DNA of 64,000 bases, from the NCBI RefSeq assembly GCF_004168585.1, contig NZ_PGVH01000043.1, forward strand, positions 1 through 64,000, read 5' to 3'. Each line of letters starts with the position of its first letter. Within the stretch, counting starts at the first letter, position 1. Shown here in pieces: positions 1 through 6,563 of the stretch. The notes under the pieces are model-generated. The model searched no databases. It had not been told where the DNA came from and saw only the letters and a list, made by a program, of their open reading frames with translations. The translations under genes and the position numbers were made by a program. This stretch comes from Shewanella sp. OPT22 (GTDB lineage: Bacteria > Pseudomonadota > Gammaproteobacteria > Enterobacterales > Shewanellaceae).

Positions 1-7
1 CATAAAA

Positions 8-38
8 AAATCCGATACCAATTACTGATATCGGATTT
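8..38 (-). terminator. Hairpin terminator, probably for the minus-strand LacI gene
   Basis: A 10-bp perfect stem (AAATCCGATA / TATCGGATTT) has an 11-nt loop. On the minus strand it is followed by a run of T, so it reads as a rho-independent terminator in that direction. The + strand also has a short T-run, so it may work both ways. It lies about 85 bp past the stop of the LacI-family gene. A second inverted repeat, GATCGGT-CA-ACCGATC at 53-68, lies between; its 2-nt spacer suits a protein site better than a terminator. Confidence 0.6.
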
Positions 39-121
39 TGAAGCCTTTATAAGATCGGTCAACCGATCAACTAATTTTTCTTAACTGATCGGCATTACCC
101 ATATTTGGGGCTTTTTATGTT

Positions 122-1141
122 CTAGACAGGTTTACTTGATGTTCGAGTAATTAACTCTGGGCTCAAAAAGATTTGCTTCTGATCATTTCCCTGAATTTTA
201 TCAATTAAAATATCAACCAATACTTCACCAGCTTTGACGGTATCTTGTTTAATTGTAGTCAGAGGTGGGTTCATAAACTGTGCGATTTGGATATCGTCAA
301 AACCAACAACACTAATATTAGTTGGAATGTGTTTACCTTTCTCTTTTAACGCCTTGATGGCACCAATAGCAATAAGATCACTGGCAGCAAAAATCGCGGA
401 AAAGCTCTGGTGGCTATCAATTAACTTTAATGTTGCTTCATAACCAGATTGCTCAGTGGATATTGCGTCTACCTGTAGCTTCGGCTCAATGGGCAGTCCT
501 GACTTTATTAAGGCTTCAGCATAACCTTGATAACGATCAAAAAACTCTGGACAGTGAACGGATGCATCACCAATGAAGGCAATTTGCTTATGACCATACT
601 CCAGTAAATGGCTCGTAGCTTGTAAACCACCATTTTTATTGTCGCAACAAATTGAAGGGTGGTTATCTGACTGTGGGCCCCAACGAACGTAATGGGTACC
701 TTGTTCCTCTAATTGCTTTAACTTGGGTTCGAAGTCAACCGCATCACCATAGCCAAGTAAAATAATGCCATCGGCTTTTTGACTGTCTTCATAATCCGCA
801 TGCCAATCATCTGAATGATGCTGAAAAGAAAGCAATAAATCGTATTCTTTTTTAGCCGTTGCTTGAGTGATTGAACCCAGCATAGATAAGAAAAAAGGAT
901 TAATTAATGAATTATCTGATGTTGGATCTGCAAATATTAAAAGTGCCAGAGTTTTGCTTGTTTGAGTACGTAAACTACTGGCGTGTTTATCGACTTTGTA
1001 ATTGAGCTCTTTAGCTATTCGCTTAACTTCTTCAATGGTCTCTTTTTTTACAAGAGAACTGTTACGTAAAGCTCTAGAAACAGTGGATTGAGAAACCCCT
1101 GCGAGATGGGCAATGTCGAAGGACGTTGCTTTCCCTTTCAT
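122..1141 (-). CDS. LacI/GalR-family transcriptional regulator
   Basis: A 339-aa protein of normal family length. The N-terminal helix-turn-helix of LacI regulators is plain: residues 8-30 read FDIAHLAGVSQSTVSRAL, followed by the hinge region. The rest (about 60-335) is a periplasmic-binding-protein-like sensor domain, with SVVGFDDIQIAQFMNPPLTT near the end as typical for the family. Such proteins usually repress sugar-use genes and release DNA when a sugar binds. No sugar gene is adjacent: the neighbour upstream is the integron integrase on the same strand, and downstream lies the window edge. The target and ligand are therefore unknown. The two amylase genes at 49 and 54 kb are far away, and linking them to this regulator would be a guess. 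Confidence 0.9.
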   Translation of the reverse strand: MKGKATSFDIAHLAGVSQSTVSRALRNSSLVKKETIEEVKRIAKELNYKVDKHASSLRTQTSKTLALLIFADPTSDNSLINPFFLSMLGSITQATAKKEYDLLLSFQHHSDDWHADYEDSQKADGIILLGYGDAVDFEPKLKQLEEQGTHYVRWGPQSDNHPSICCDNKNGGLQATSHLLEYGHKQIAFIGDASVHCPEFFDRYQGYAEALIKSGLPIEPKLQVDAISTEQSGYEATLKLIDSHQSFSAIFAASDLIAIGAIKALKEKGKHIPTNISVVGFDDIQIAQFMNPPLTTIKQDTVKAGEVLVDILIDKIQGNDQKQIFLSPELITRTSSKPV

Positions 1142-1230
1142 AATTATTTTTCCACGGTAACGATAACGCTACGCTAATATATCAAATTGATAGCCTGATC
1201 ACATCATACTTTGACAAACCTATAAATCTT

Positions 1231-2199
1231 TTAAAGATCGCTTAAAGGACTTCTTACACCATTTGCACCTGCTTGTATGACATGAGTATAGATTTGAGTC
1301 GTTCTTAAGTCAGAGTGACCCAATTGTTCTTGTACTGTTCTTATGTCTGTTCCTCTTTGTAGTAAATGAGTAGCAAAAGAATGGCGTAAAGTATGACAGT
1401 TGACTCGTTTATTTATTTGGGCTTTTTTAGAAGCAATCAGAACGGCCTTTCTCACAGTGGTTTCATCAATATGATGACGTCGATTGCATTGTTTTGAATG
1501 TGGGTCGACGCTCAAACGATTCGAAGGAAATAAATAGTGCCAATTAAACATCTTAGGAGCATGTGGGTATTTTTGAGCAAGTGCGTAAGGTAAGTATACA
1601 CCAGAATAACTACTGAGATTCATGTCATTATCATAAAAGCTCCTACAAGATTCAATTTGCAACTTTAACGGCTCAATAAGTTCTTTTGCTAGGGTGACTC
1701 TGCGATGCTTACCCCCTTTACCATTCCAGACCATAATCGAACAATAATCGAAATCAATATCTTGGACTCGTAACCTTATCGCTTCCATTAATCGTAACCC
1801 ACTGCCATACAGCAATTTTATTACGAGTGTTTTATTTGCATCTGTGTGTGCAATTAGCTGAGTAACTTCTTCTGGTGTCAGTACAACGGGTAATTTGGTT
1901 TGGCGTGCAGATTTATTAAACTCTAAATTAAGATCTAATGGTGATTTTAAGATTTCTTTGTATAAAAAATTAATCGCATTTAACGCTACTTTTTGTGTAG
2001 AAGGAGAAACATTCTTTTGGTTCGCCAAAAAAGAGAGATAGTTTTCTACATTACAATTAGAAAGCTGAGAAGGGTGCTTTTTATCATTGAATATGATGTA
2101 GCCCTTAATCCAATGCAAGTAGGTTTCTATGGTTCTTTTAGCGAAATGGCGGCTAATCATATATTCAGAGATGTGGCTGAGAAAAGGTGAATTTTTCAT
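1231..2199 (-). CDS. intI: Integron integrase (tyrosine recombinase)
   Basis: A 322-aa site-specific recombinase that catalyses attI x attC and attC x attC cassette recombination, using the folded bottom strand of attC. The tyrosine-recombinase residues are all present: R136 (GSGLRLMEA), H269 and R272 (HTLRHSFATH), H295 (QLGHSDLRTT) and the nucleophile Y304 (IYTHV). The extra domain that separates IntI from XerC/D is also present around residues 205-245 (KMFNWHYLFPSNR ... RRHH). Length matches chromosomal IntI proteins (about 320 aa). The gene is intact and divergent from the cassette array, the standard layout. A LexA-like box lies 20 bp upstream of the start, suggesting SOS control. Confidence 0.96.
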   Translation of the reverse strand: MKNSPFLSHISEYMISRHFAKRTIETYLHWIKGYIIFNDKKHPSQLSNCNVENYLSFLANQKNVSPSTQKVALNAINFLYKEILKSPLDLNLEFNKSARQTKLPVVLTPEEVTQLIAHTDANKTLVIKLLYGSGLRLMEAIRLRVQDIDFDYCSIMVWNGKGGKHRRVTLAKELIEPLKLQIESCRSFYDNDMNLSSYSGVYLPYALAQKYPHAPKMFNWHYLFPSNRLSVDPHSKQCNRRHHIDETTVRKAVLIASKKAQINKRVNCHTLRHSFATHLLQRGTDIRTVQEQLGHSDLRTTQIYTHVIQAGANGVRSPLSDL

Positions 2200-2209
2200 A
2201 AATAATTAG

Positions 2210-2425
2210 TTTTTTCCGCTGGATAAATTAACAGTAGTACAAAAATTCCCGCTTTCCACCGGAAAAAAGGATTAATTCCCGCTTTCACTCACGTAGTATT
2301 TTTATTGATATTCTGTTAGTGATTGAAATTATGAAGTTATTTGTGTTAACTTGGTTACATTCAAAAAATAGAAAAAGGAAGTGGTCTGATGTGTAAAAGC
2401 AGGATTTTTTCCTTCTAATAAGCTG
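2210..2425 (+). other. attI region of the integron
   Basis: Non-coding stretch between intI and the first cassette; recombination point at the G/TTAGGC core at 2425. It contains a direct repeat AATTCCCGCTTTC at 2244-2256 and 2274-2286 (30-bp period). It also holds an inverted repeat with one mismatch, TTTTTTCCGCTGG (2210-2222) and CCACCGGAAAAAA (2256-2268). These repeats may be integrase-binding or regulatory elements. Possible cassette-promoter elements are TTGATA at 2305 with TATGAA at 2330 (19-bp spacer), or TTGAAA at 2323 with TTAACT at 2346 (17 bp); both are weak matches. Confidence 0.65.
2219..2234 (-). promoter_or_regulatory. LexA (SOS) box upstream of intI
   Basis: The sequence CTGGATAAATTAACAG fits CTG-N10-CAG exactly, with an AT-rich centre as in gammaproteobacterial LexA sites. 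It ends next to TAG, extending the match to the TACTG...CAGTA consensus on one side. It sits 20 bp from the intI start codon. SOS control of intI through LexA is established for several integrons; here it is inferred from the box. Confidence 0.7.
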
Positions 2426-2433
2426 TTAGGCGT

Positions 2434-2844
2434 ATGATTAGAGTTATTAGTTACTTATTAGTTATTTTATTATGCGGCTGTCAAAGTACGTATGTTGAAC
2501 CAGATAAAAACATCATTGATAAATTTTCAATGAAAGCTGGAGATTTTCTGCTTGTTGTTGACGTTAATTCAGCTAAATACACAGATTACTCCAATGTTTC
2601 TTGTGATAATTCAGACTGCATAATAATGCGAACGTGGTTTTTATATGAAGCAAAAGTTGTAGATGTAATCGGCGGTAATTATAAAGCTGATACGATTAAA
2701 TTTGCCAATATGCAACATTCATATTTTGTCGATGAAGCAACACATAAATGGTATGTTCAATTGAGAAAATTTAAATCTAAATCAGTAGCCAAGAAATTAA
2801 GCCGTCAGTATTATGTTGTACAATATCAATTTAGTAATCTTTAA
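2434..2844 (+). CDS. Cassette 1: small lipoprotein of unknown function
   Basis: A 136-aa protein with a lipoprotein signal (MIRVISYLLVILLCGC, lipobox LCGC with Cys16 as lipidation site), so probably membrane-anchored on the periplasmic side. The mature part has no domain I recognise; a Cys pair at about residues 57 and 62 (SCDNSDC) could form a disulphide. It is the first cassette: the R' core GTTAGGC at 2425 and its own R'' GCCTAAC at 2858 are exact complements, which delimits the unit. Being next to attI it is the cassette most likely expressed from the integron promoter. The start lies 9 bp from the core and I see no good ribosome binding site in the cassette itself. Confidence 0.8.
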   Translation: MIRVISYLLVILLCGCQSTYVEPDKNIIDKFSMKAGDFLLVVDVNSAKYTDYSNVSCDNSDCIIMRTWFLYEAKVVDVIGGNYKADTIKFANMQHSYFVDEATHKWYVQLRKFKSKSVAKKLSRQYYVVQYQFSNL

Positions 2845-2857
2845 ATGTTTACTTATC

Positions 2858-2958
2858 GCCTAACAAGCGCTTAAACAAGGACAAATTCTGGTTGGCTTTT
2901 GTCGCTTCGCTCCAAAATTATAGCCAACCACAATTTGCCTGTTAAGCGGGCGTTAGGT
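2858..2958 (+). repeat. attC site 1 (long type)
   Basis: About 100 bp. R'' GCCTAAC at 2858-2864 and the distal core GTTAGGT at 2952-2958 bound an imperfect palindrome whose arms include GGTTGGCT and AGCCAACC flanking a loop around TGTCGCTTCGCTCC. This long form resembles the Vibrio-repeat (VCR) type of attC. Confidence 0.9.
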
Positions 2959-2962
2959 ATAC

Positions 2963-3355
2963 ATGGAGTTTCAATTGAAGTTTGGAGTATTTTTAGCATT
3001 ATTAAGTTGTTTTGTTAGTGCAAACGCATTTTCATGTGTCGTGCCTACCCAAGGAAAGGAATTTGATAACTTAATTGATATCGAATGGAATAAAGATGAA
3101 AGTACTTTTTATATCCGCTTCCCGCCAAATGCAGATGGTCAAAAATTTGATAATGTCACACTTGGTATTTTGAAAGATGAAGATTCCTTTGCTGGTACAT
3201 CTGCTCCGCTTCAAACGTTTCCTGATAATGGTAAGCTTCTGACATACGTAAGGTCATTTGATGATCTAAATGTAGGGCTAAATATTTCAGTTTGGTGGCA
3301 AGGTGAAAATGATGTTTGCCCTATCATTGGCAAGGTAAAGCTAACCAAAAAGTAA
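2963..3355 (+). CDS. Cassette 2: secreted protein of unknown function
   Basis: A 130-aa protein with a Sec signal peptide (hydrophobic residues 7-20, likely cleavage after SANA). The mature domain of about 107 residues has cysteines near each end (SCVVP at the start, DVCPI near the C-terminus), which would fit one disulphide in a compact periplasmic beta-rich domain. I do not recognise the family. It is a complete cassette, bounded by GTTAGGT at 2952 and ACCTAAC at 3358, which are complementary. The start follows the core by a few bases, so leader space is minimal. Confidence 0.78.
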   Translation: MEFQLKFGVFLALLSCFVSANAFSCVVPTQGKEFDNLIDIEWNKDESTFYIRFPPNADGQKFDNVTLGILKDEDSFAGTSAPLQTFPDNGKLLTYVRSFDDLNVGLNISVWWQGENDVCPIIGKVKLTKK

Positions 3356-3357
3356 AG

Positions 3358-3415
3358 TATACCTAACAAGAAATTTCAGCTGACGCCTACGGCGCAGCTG
3401 AATTGGGCGTTATAA
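3358..3415 (+). repeat. attC site 2 (short type)
   Basis: About 57 bp. R'' ACCTAAC at 3358, distal core GTTATAA at 3409. The stem is nearly perfect: TTCAGCTG and CAGCTGAA flank GACGCCTACGGCG. This compact form recurs almost unchanged at 3858, 4432 and 4803. Confidence 0.92.
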
Positions 3416-3431
3416 AGCTCAAGAGGGATAT

Positions 3432-3863
3432 GTGAATTCAATAATAATCAATGACAACAAATCTGAACTTGATATTAAAAAGATTCATGATTTTCTTTCT
3501 ACAGAAAGTACATGGGCTAAAAGTATAAGTTTCGATATTGTTGCTAAATCTATAGAAAACTCTATATGCATAGGTGCTTACCTTAACAATATTCAAGTTG
3601 GTTTTAGTCGTGTAATTACAGATCATGCAACCTTTGCCAACTTAGTTGACGTCATAGTGTGGCCTGAATATAGAGGGCAAGGTATTTCAAAATTACTATT
3701 GAATGCAGTTTTAAGTCATGAAAGTGTAAAAAGCGTAAGGCGTTTTACGTTAGCAACTTCAAATGCACATACACTCTATAGTCAATTCGGATTTACTGAA
3801 TTAAATAAACCTGATACGTTCATGGAAATATATAAACCAAACATTTACGAAACCGCTTTATAA
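3432..3863 (+). CDS. Cassette 3: GNAT-family N-acetyltransferase
   Basis: A 143-aa protein with the GNAT fold signature. Residues about 75-97 (VIVWPEYRGQGISKLLLNAVL) carry the acetyl-CoA-binding motif A (YRGQGIS), and a C-terminal strand with LYSQFGFTEL matches motif B. Such cassette GNATs acetylate small amines, antibiotics or protein N-termini; the substrate cannot be told. Translation starts at GTG 3432, preceded by AAGAGGGA at a good distance. Bounded by GTTATAA at 3409 and TTATAAC at 3858, which are complementary, so this is an intact cassette. Confidence 0.9.
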   Translation: MNSIIINDNKSELDIKKIHDFLSTESTWAKSISFDIVAKSIENSICIGAYLNNIQVGFSRVITDHATFANLVDVIVWPEYRGQGISKLLLNAVLSHESVKSVRRFTLATSNAHTLYSQFGFTELNKPDTFMEIYKPNIYETAL

Positions 3864-3912
3864 CAAGTCATTCCAGCTGACGCCTACGGCGCAGCTGAAT
3901 GAGGCGTTATGC
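3858..3912 (+). repeat. attC site 3 (short type)
   Basis: R'' TTATAAC at 3858-3864, distal core GTTATGC at 3906-3912. It shares the central palindrome CAGCTGACGCCTACGGCG with sites 2, 4 and 5. The stop codon of cassette 3 lies inside R''. Confidence 0.92.
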
Positions 3913-3930
3913 ACTTATGAGTATTAATGT

Positions 3931-4437
3931 ATGTTCAATAGGAAAAAATGTTTAACTTTGCATTTCAGCACAGATACTATTGGATACAGTAAAGAAGGTT
4001 GGACTTACATTTTTTTAAGTAATTGCTGCAAATATGCAAAGATTGGTCATACCAAAGCAAATACCCGTGAAAGGTTATTATATGCAAGCCAAACTAACCC
4101 ATATAGAAGGTTAAATCTTCAGTTTTGGGTTGCATTTAATAGTGCAGCTCTGGAGTATGATTTTCATGAGTATTTTTCTCGGTACCGTGCTAATTATCTG
4201 TTGAACTCAATTTACGACGGTAAAGAAGATTTAGAGTGTAATTCAACAAAAGAGCTATTTACAAAACGAGAAGTAAATAATTTTCTCTTAAATAAAGCAT
4301 GCAATACGTATAGAGATTATTTTCAAAAAACTAATACTGAGTTATTCGAGTTTCCTTTACCAATAACAAAATCTTGCACTTTAAAAAAATTGGTTGTAAC
4401 TCTTGAAAGTCTTGGTGTTACTATAAACGTTGCATAA
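3931..4437 (+). CDS. Cassette 4: GIY-YIG-like protein (T5orf172/MUG113 type)
   Basis: A 168-aa protein. Residues about 24-40 (WTYIFLSNCCKYAKIGHT) resemble the two core strands of the T5orf172/MUG113 branch of the GIY-YIG nuclease superfamily, where a Y-[IV]-[YF] strand is followed by KIG-x-T. Next comes an Arg-rich helix (NTRERLL), then LEYDFHEYFSRYRA, which fits the conserved Glu/His helix, and later KELF in the place of the family's EWF. Family members include phage and mobile-element nucleases. The assignment is from motif reading only; nuclease activity is inferred. The stop codon overlaps the attC R'' (GCATAAC), complementary to the GTTATGC that opens the cassette. Confidence 0.65.
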   Translation: MFNRKKCLTLHFSTDTIGYSKEGWTYIFLSNCCKYAKIGHTKANTRERLLYASQTNPYRRLNLQFWVAFNSAALEYDFHEYFSRYRANYLLNSIYDGKEDLECNSTKELFTKREVNNFLLNKACNTYRDYFQKTNTELFEFPLPITKSCTLKKLVVTLESLGVTINVA

Positions 4438-4486
4438 CAAGTCATTCCAGCTGACGCCTACGGCGCAGCTGAATGAGGCGTTATAC
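4432..4486 (+). repeat. attC site 4 (short type)
   Basis: R'' GCATAAC at 4432-4438, distal core GTTATAC at 4480-4486. Nearly identical to site 3 across the full length. Confidence 0.92.
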
Positions 4487-4508
4487 GTTTTGTCAGGAAT
4501 GGAGTTCA

Positions 4509-4796
4509 ATGGAAGATCGAGCAATAAAAGTTCAGCGAAGTGGATACCTGATAAAAGCTTTGATGCTGCTTGTAATGTATTTGCAAATTGCTCAGTATTA
4601 TCAAACAAATATTTTAGACTTTGGCGAAATAGCTGCCACTTTTGGTATATTATTTTTCCTAAGAGGTCTTCTACAAAATCCATTATTACTGGCAGCTCCA
4701 TTGAAAAGTAACTTTAAATCTGGCTTCAGTTTTACCAAAAGTAGTTACAAGTATTTTGTACTTGCTGTAGTTTTAATGGCAGTGAGTGCATTTTAA
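4509..4796 (+). CDS. Cassette 5: small membrane protein
   Basis: A 95-aa protein of unknown function. I start it at ATG 4509 because it has a GGAG 6 bases upstream, whereas the longer frame from 4473 would begin inside the attC site. It has two or three hydrophobic stretches: about residues 12-27 (LIKALMLLVMYLQIAQ), 38-56 (GEIAATFGILFFLRGLL) and a C-terminal YFVLAVVLMAVSAF. It is therefore an inner-membrane protein with almost no soluble part. No catalytic motif seen. The cassette is delimited by GTTATAC at 4480 and GTATAAC at 4803. Confidence 0.75.
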   Translation: MEDRAIKVQRSGYLIKALMLLVMYLQIAQYYQTNILDFGEIAATFGILFFLRGLLQNPLLLAAPLKSNFKSGFSFTKSSYKYFVLAVVLMAVSAF

Positions 4797-4802
4797 ACAA
4801 AC

Positions 4803-4857
4803 GTATAACAAGAAATTCCAGCTGACGCCTACGGCGCAGCTGAATTGGGCGTTATAC
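4803..4857 (+). repeat. attC site 5 (short type)
   Basis: R'' GTATAAC at 4803-4809, distal core GTTATAC at 4851-4857. The fourth copy of the compact type; it matches site 2 in its AAGAAAT / ATTGGGC flanks. Confidence 0.92.
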
Positions 4858-5107
4858 GGTATCTCTATTTCAAAGTGGTAAATGAGGTTTAGTTAAACGC
4901 TAAACCTGCGGTAGCCGTGATAAACAGTTTGGTATTGCGGCAGCGCCTTTTGCCGAAACGCCACCGTTTGAATTTGAGTTTAGCGCCCTATTCTGGTTCC
5001 AACGTAACTTCGTTAAAGCCAGCATATGAATTCAAAATTCGTTTTACCTAAGTTTTAGCATCGTGTAACTTACAAACAAGGCTTGTTAAACAAAACCAAT
5101 GAGTTGC
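4858..5107 (+). other. Cassette 6: ORF-less cassette
   Basis: About 250 bp with no start-to-stop gene, yet bounded by exactly complementary cores (GTTATAC at 4851, GTATAAC at 5108), so it is a genuine mobile cassette unit. It is visibly more GC-rich than its neighbours. From 4904 to 5029 one + frame stays open for 41 residues (reads ...FGIAAAPFAETPP... and ends ...FVKASI) but begins straight after a stop and has no ATG or GTG. An inverted repeat GTTTAG...CTAAAC lies near its left end (4888-4906). It may be a relic coding cassette, a promoter cassette or an RNA gene. Confidence 0.7.
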
Positions 5108-5206
5108 GTATAACAAGGCATTCAATCTGACAAATACTGCTTGGCTTTTGTCACTGCGTTCCAAAATTTAGCCAAGCACTATTTGCAGCTTAATGAGGCG
5201 TTATAA
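5108..5206 (+). repeat. attC site 6 (long type)
   Basis: R'' GTATAAC at 5108-5114, distal core GTTATAA at 5200-5206. Long palindrome with TGCTTGGCTTTTG and GCCAAGCA arms around TCACTGCGTTCC. Confidence 0.9.
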
Positions 5207-5221
5207 CTACTAAGGAAGGTT

Positions 5222-5572
5222 ATGCCATCTCAAGTAAAAATAATTTCAGAGGCTCCAGAAGAGTATAAATCTTCAAGTAACAAAGGAACTCTGTTTAATG
5301 TAAATATCAAAAATGGTACTTACGTTAGGCAAGATACAATTATTTTTGAAGTTGAGTTTGAGAAATTTATTGCCGAAGTAGTTGCAACAGATGCAGGAAA
5401 AATTATAAATTTTGATTTAACTGAAGGAAGTGTTGTGCAAATGGGTGATCTTGTATGTGAGATTGATATTACAGCAAAGAAACCTTGGATTTTTGAGGTA
5501 AAAAAATATCTGTTTCCATTTGCGGCATTCATAAGTGGTGTCATTTTAACACTAGTGTTCAAAAGTTTCTGA
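5222..5572 (+). CDS. Cassette 7: membrane-anchored biotinyl/lipoyl-like domain protein
   Basis: A 116-aa protein with AAGGAAGG directly before ATG 5222. Residues about 20-83 follow the biotinyl/lipoyl-domain hammerhead pattern: a hydrophobic strand (TIIFEVE), a Lys at the hairpin position (K48 in EFEKF, where lipoyl domains have ETDK), then AEVVATDAGKIINFDLTEGSVV and MGDLVCEID, matching the G-x-I / EG-x-V / G-x-L-x-x-I pattern. A C-terminal transmembrane segment (about 95-115, YLFPFAAFISGVILTLVF) would anchor it. Known domains of this fold act as swinging arms in dehydrogenase or carboxylase complexes, or as adaptor hairpins in efflux proteins. Modification of K48 is only a prediction. Intact cassette (GTTATAA / TTATAAC). 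Confidence 0.72.
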   Translation: MPSQVKIISEAPEEYKSSSNKGTLFNVNIKNGTYVRQDTIIFEVEFEKFIAEVVATDAGKIINFDLTEGSVVQMGDLVCEIDITAKKPWIFEVKKYLFPFAAFISGVILTLVFKSF

Positions 5573-5580
5573 AATCGTAG

Positions 5581-5679
5581 TTATAACAAGCGCTTCAACA
5601 AGGACAAATACTGGTTGGCTCCTACGCTGCGCTTCGGATTTTAGCCAACCAGTATTTGCCTGTTAAGCGGGCGTTATAC
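5581..5679 (+). repeat. attC site 7 (long type)
   Basis: R'' TTATAAC at 5581-5587, distal core GTTATAC at 5673-5679. Arms CTGGTTGGCT and AGCCAACCAG around a loop containing CCTACGCTGCGCTTCGG. Confidence 0.92.
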
Positions 5680-5695
5680 GGTTATGGAGGGAATC

Positions 5696-6079
5696 ATGAA
5701 TCGCCTCAAGAAAATTTTTTTTGTTTATCCTAAGTACATTTTTTTAATTTTTTTAGCATACTTACTTTATGCATTGAATGAGTTACCAGATTACGAAATC
5801 AACACGAATGGATTTATATTGGGTCTAATTCTACCTTTTATTCCAGTTTGGCTTTCATTTCATTTTTCAAGAAAAATAGAGAAAGACATTGAAGGTTCTT
5901 GGATTAATATATTTACTTTTTTTGCTCCATTAGCGGTCATAATTACTGAGTTATATTTTATGTTTTCAGTCAAAGCGCCTATGATGGCTATTTTAGCGGC
6001 TTTTGGTGTAGGAACTATGACTTTTGCAGTAACACTTGGGTTAAATTTATCATTGAGTTTATTTGCTAAAACCGCATAA
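5696..6079 (+). CDS. Cassette 8: four-helix membrane protein
   Basis: A 127-aa protein, unknown function. I choose ATG 5696 because GGAGG lies just upstream; the in-frame ATG at 5684 would place that ribosome binding site inside the coding sequence. Four predicted transmembrane helices: about residues 8-25 (FFVYPKYIFLIFLAYLLY), 37-56 (ILGLILPFIPVWLSFHF), 72-92 (IFTFFAPLAVIITELYFMF) and 97-122. No conserved polar motif suggests an activity. The R'' at its end (GCATAAC) differs at one position from the complement of its opening core (GTTATAC), so this unit may have mutated or been rebuilt. Confidence 0.75.
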   Translation: MNRLKKIFFVYPKYIFLIFLAYLLYALNELPDYEINTNGFILGLILPFIPVWLSFHFSRKIEKDIEGSWINIFTFFAPLAVIITELYFMFSVKAPMMAILAAFGVGTMTFAVTLGLNLSLSLFAKTA

Positions 6080-6175
6080 CAAGGGCATTCAAGACGGACA
6101 AATTCTGGTTGGCTTTTGTCGCTGCGCTCCAAAATTTTAGCCAACCACAATTTGCCTGTTAAGTGGGCGTTATAC
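6074..6175 (+). repeat. attC site 8 (long type)
   Basis: R'' GCATAAC at 6074-6080, distal core GTTATAC at 6169-6175. Internal sequence closely resembles site 1 (GGTTGGCTTTTGTCGC and GCCAACCACAATTTGCC). Confidence 0.9.
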
Positions 6176-6194
6176 GCTAAAGGAGTAGCATCTC

Positions 6195-6563
6195 ATGAAC
6201 ATAGAAGAAAAGATTGATCTAGTTTTGGTCTTAGTTAGTATTTTGACCTTTATATTTACTATAAATGCCTTAATCAATATAAAAGCAAATCTTTTTACAG
6301 GTATGATTCATAGTGCTATTGAACGTTTAGATAAACTTGATAGCCTAGGGCAATACGATTTAATGCTGGAAAAAGTTGAGCATTACATTAACCGTTATCC
6401 AAATGAATTAAGCTTTAAATGGCGAAAAGCCAGAGCTTTATATAAAGTAGAAAAATTTGAACTTGCAAAGGAAGCTTTTTTGTCGATTGCTGATTCGGAG
6501 CCAAGTTGTAAAGAAGATGCAGAACAATATATAGAAAATATCAACAGTAAATTAAACATTTAA
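6195..6563 (+). CDS. Cassette 9: membrane-anchored TPR-like protein
   Basis: A 122-aa protein with an AAGGAG-type ribosome binding site. One N-terminal transmembrane helix (about 8-27, LVLVLVSILTFIFTINALINI) is followed by helical hairpins of tetratricopeptide type: GQYDLMLEKVEHYINRYPNE, then SFKWRKARALYKVEKFELAKEAFLSIADSEP. The second has the A-x-x-L/Y...A-x-x-A-F spacing of a TPR. TPRs bind peptides or partner proteins; the partner is unknown. The closing R'' (ATTTAAC) does not match the opening core (GTTATAC), so the right end of this cassette has changed. Confidence 0.72.
   Translation: MNIEEKIDLVLVLVSILTFIFTINALINIKANLFTGMIHSAIERLDKLDSLGQYDLMLEKVEHYINRYPNELSFKWRKARALYKVEKFELAKEAFLSIADSEPSCKEDAEQYIENINSKLNI

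Noticed and set aside
1142-1230. Possible LacI self-operator (GGTAACGATAACGC) before the LacI-family gene
   Set aside because: It is not a clean palindrome around a central CG, so I could not support it as an operator.
4381-4711. Open frames on both strands across attC site 4 (for example 4381-4701 minus, 4430-4711 plus)
   Set aside because: They run through the attC palindrome, overlap the better-supported cassette 5 gene and lack ribosome binding sites.
3358-4857. Four near-identical short palindromic repeats, suggestive of a CRISPR-like array
   Set aside because: The spacing is about 0.5 kb with a gene in each interval, and the ends match integron core sites; they are attC sites.
4858-5107. 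tRNA or known small RNA in the ORF-less cassette
   Set aside because: No cloverleaf or familiar RNA fold could be drawn from the sequence.
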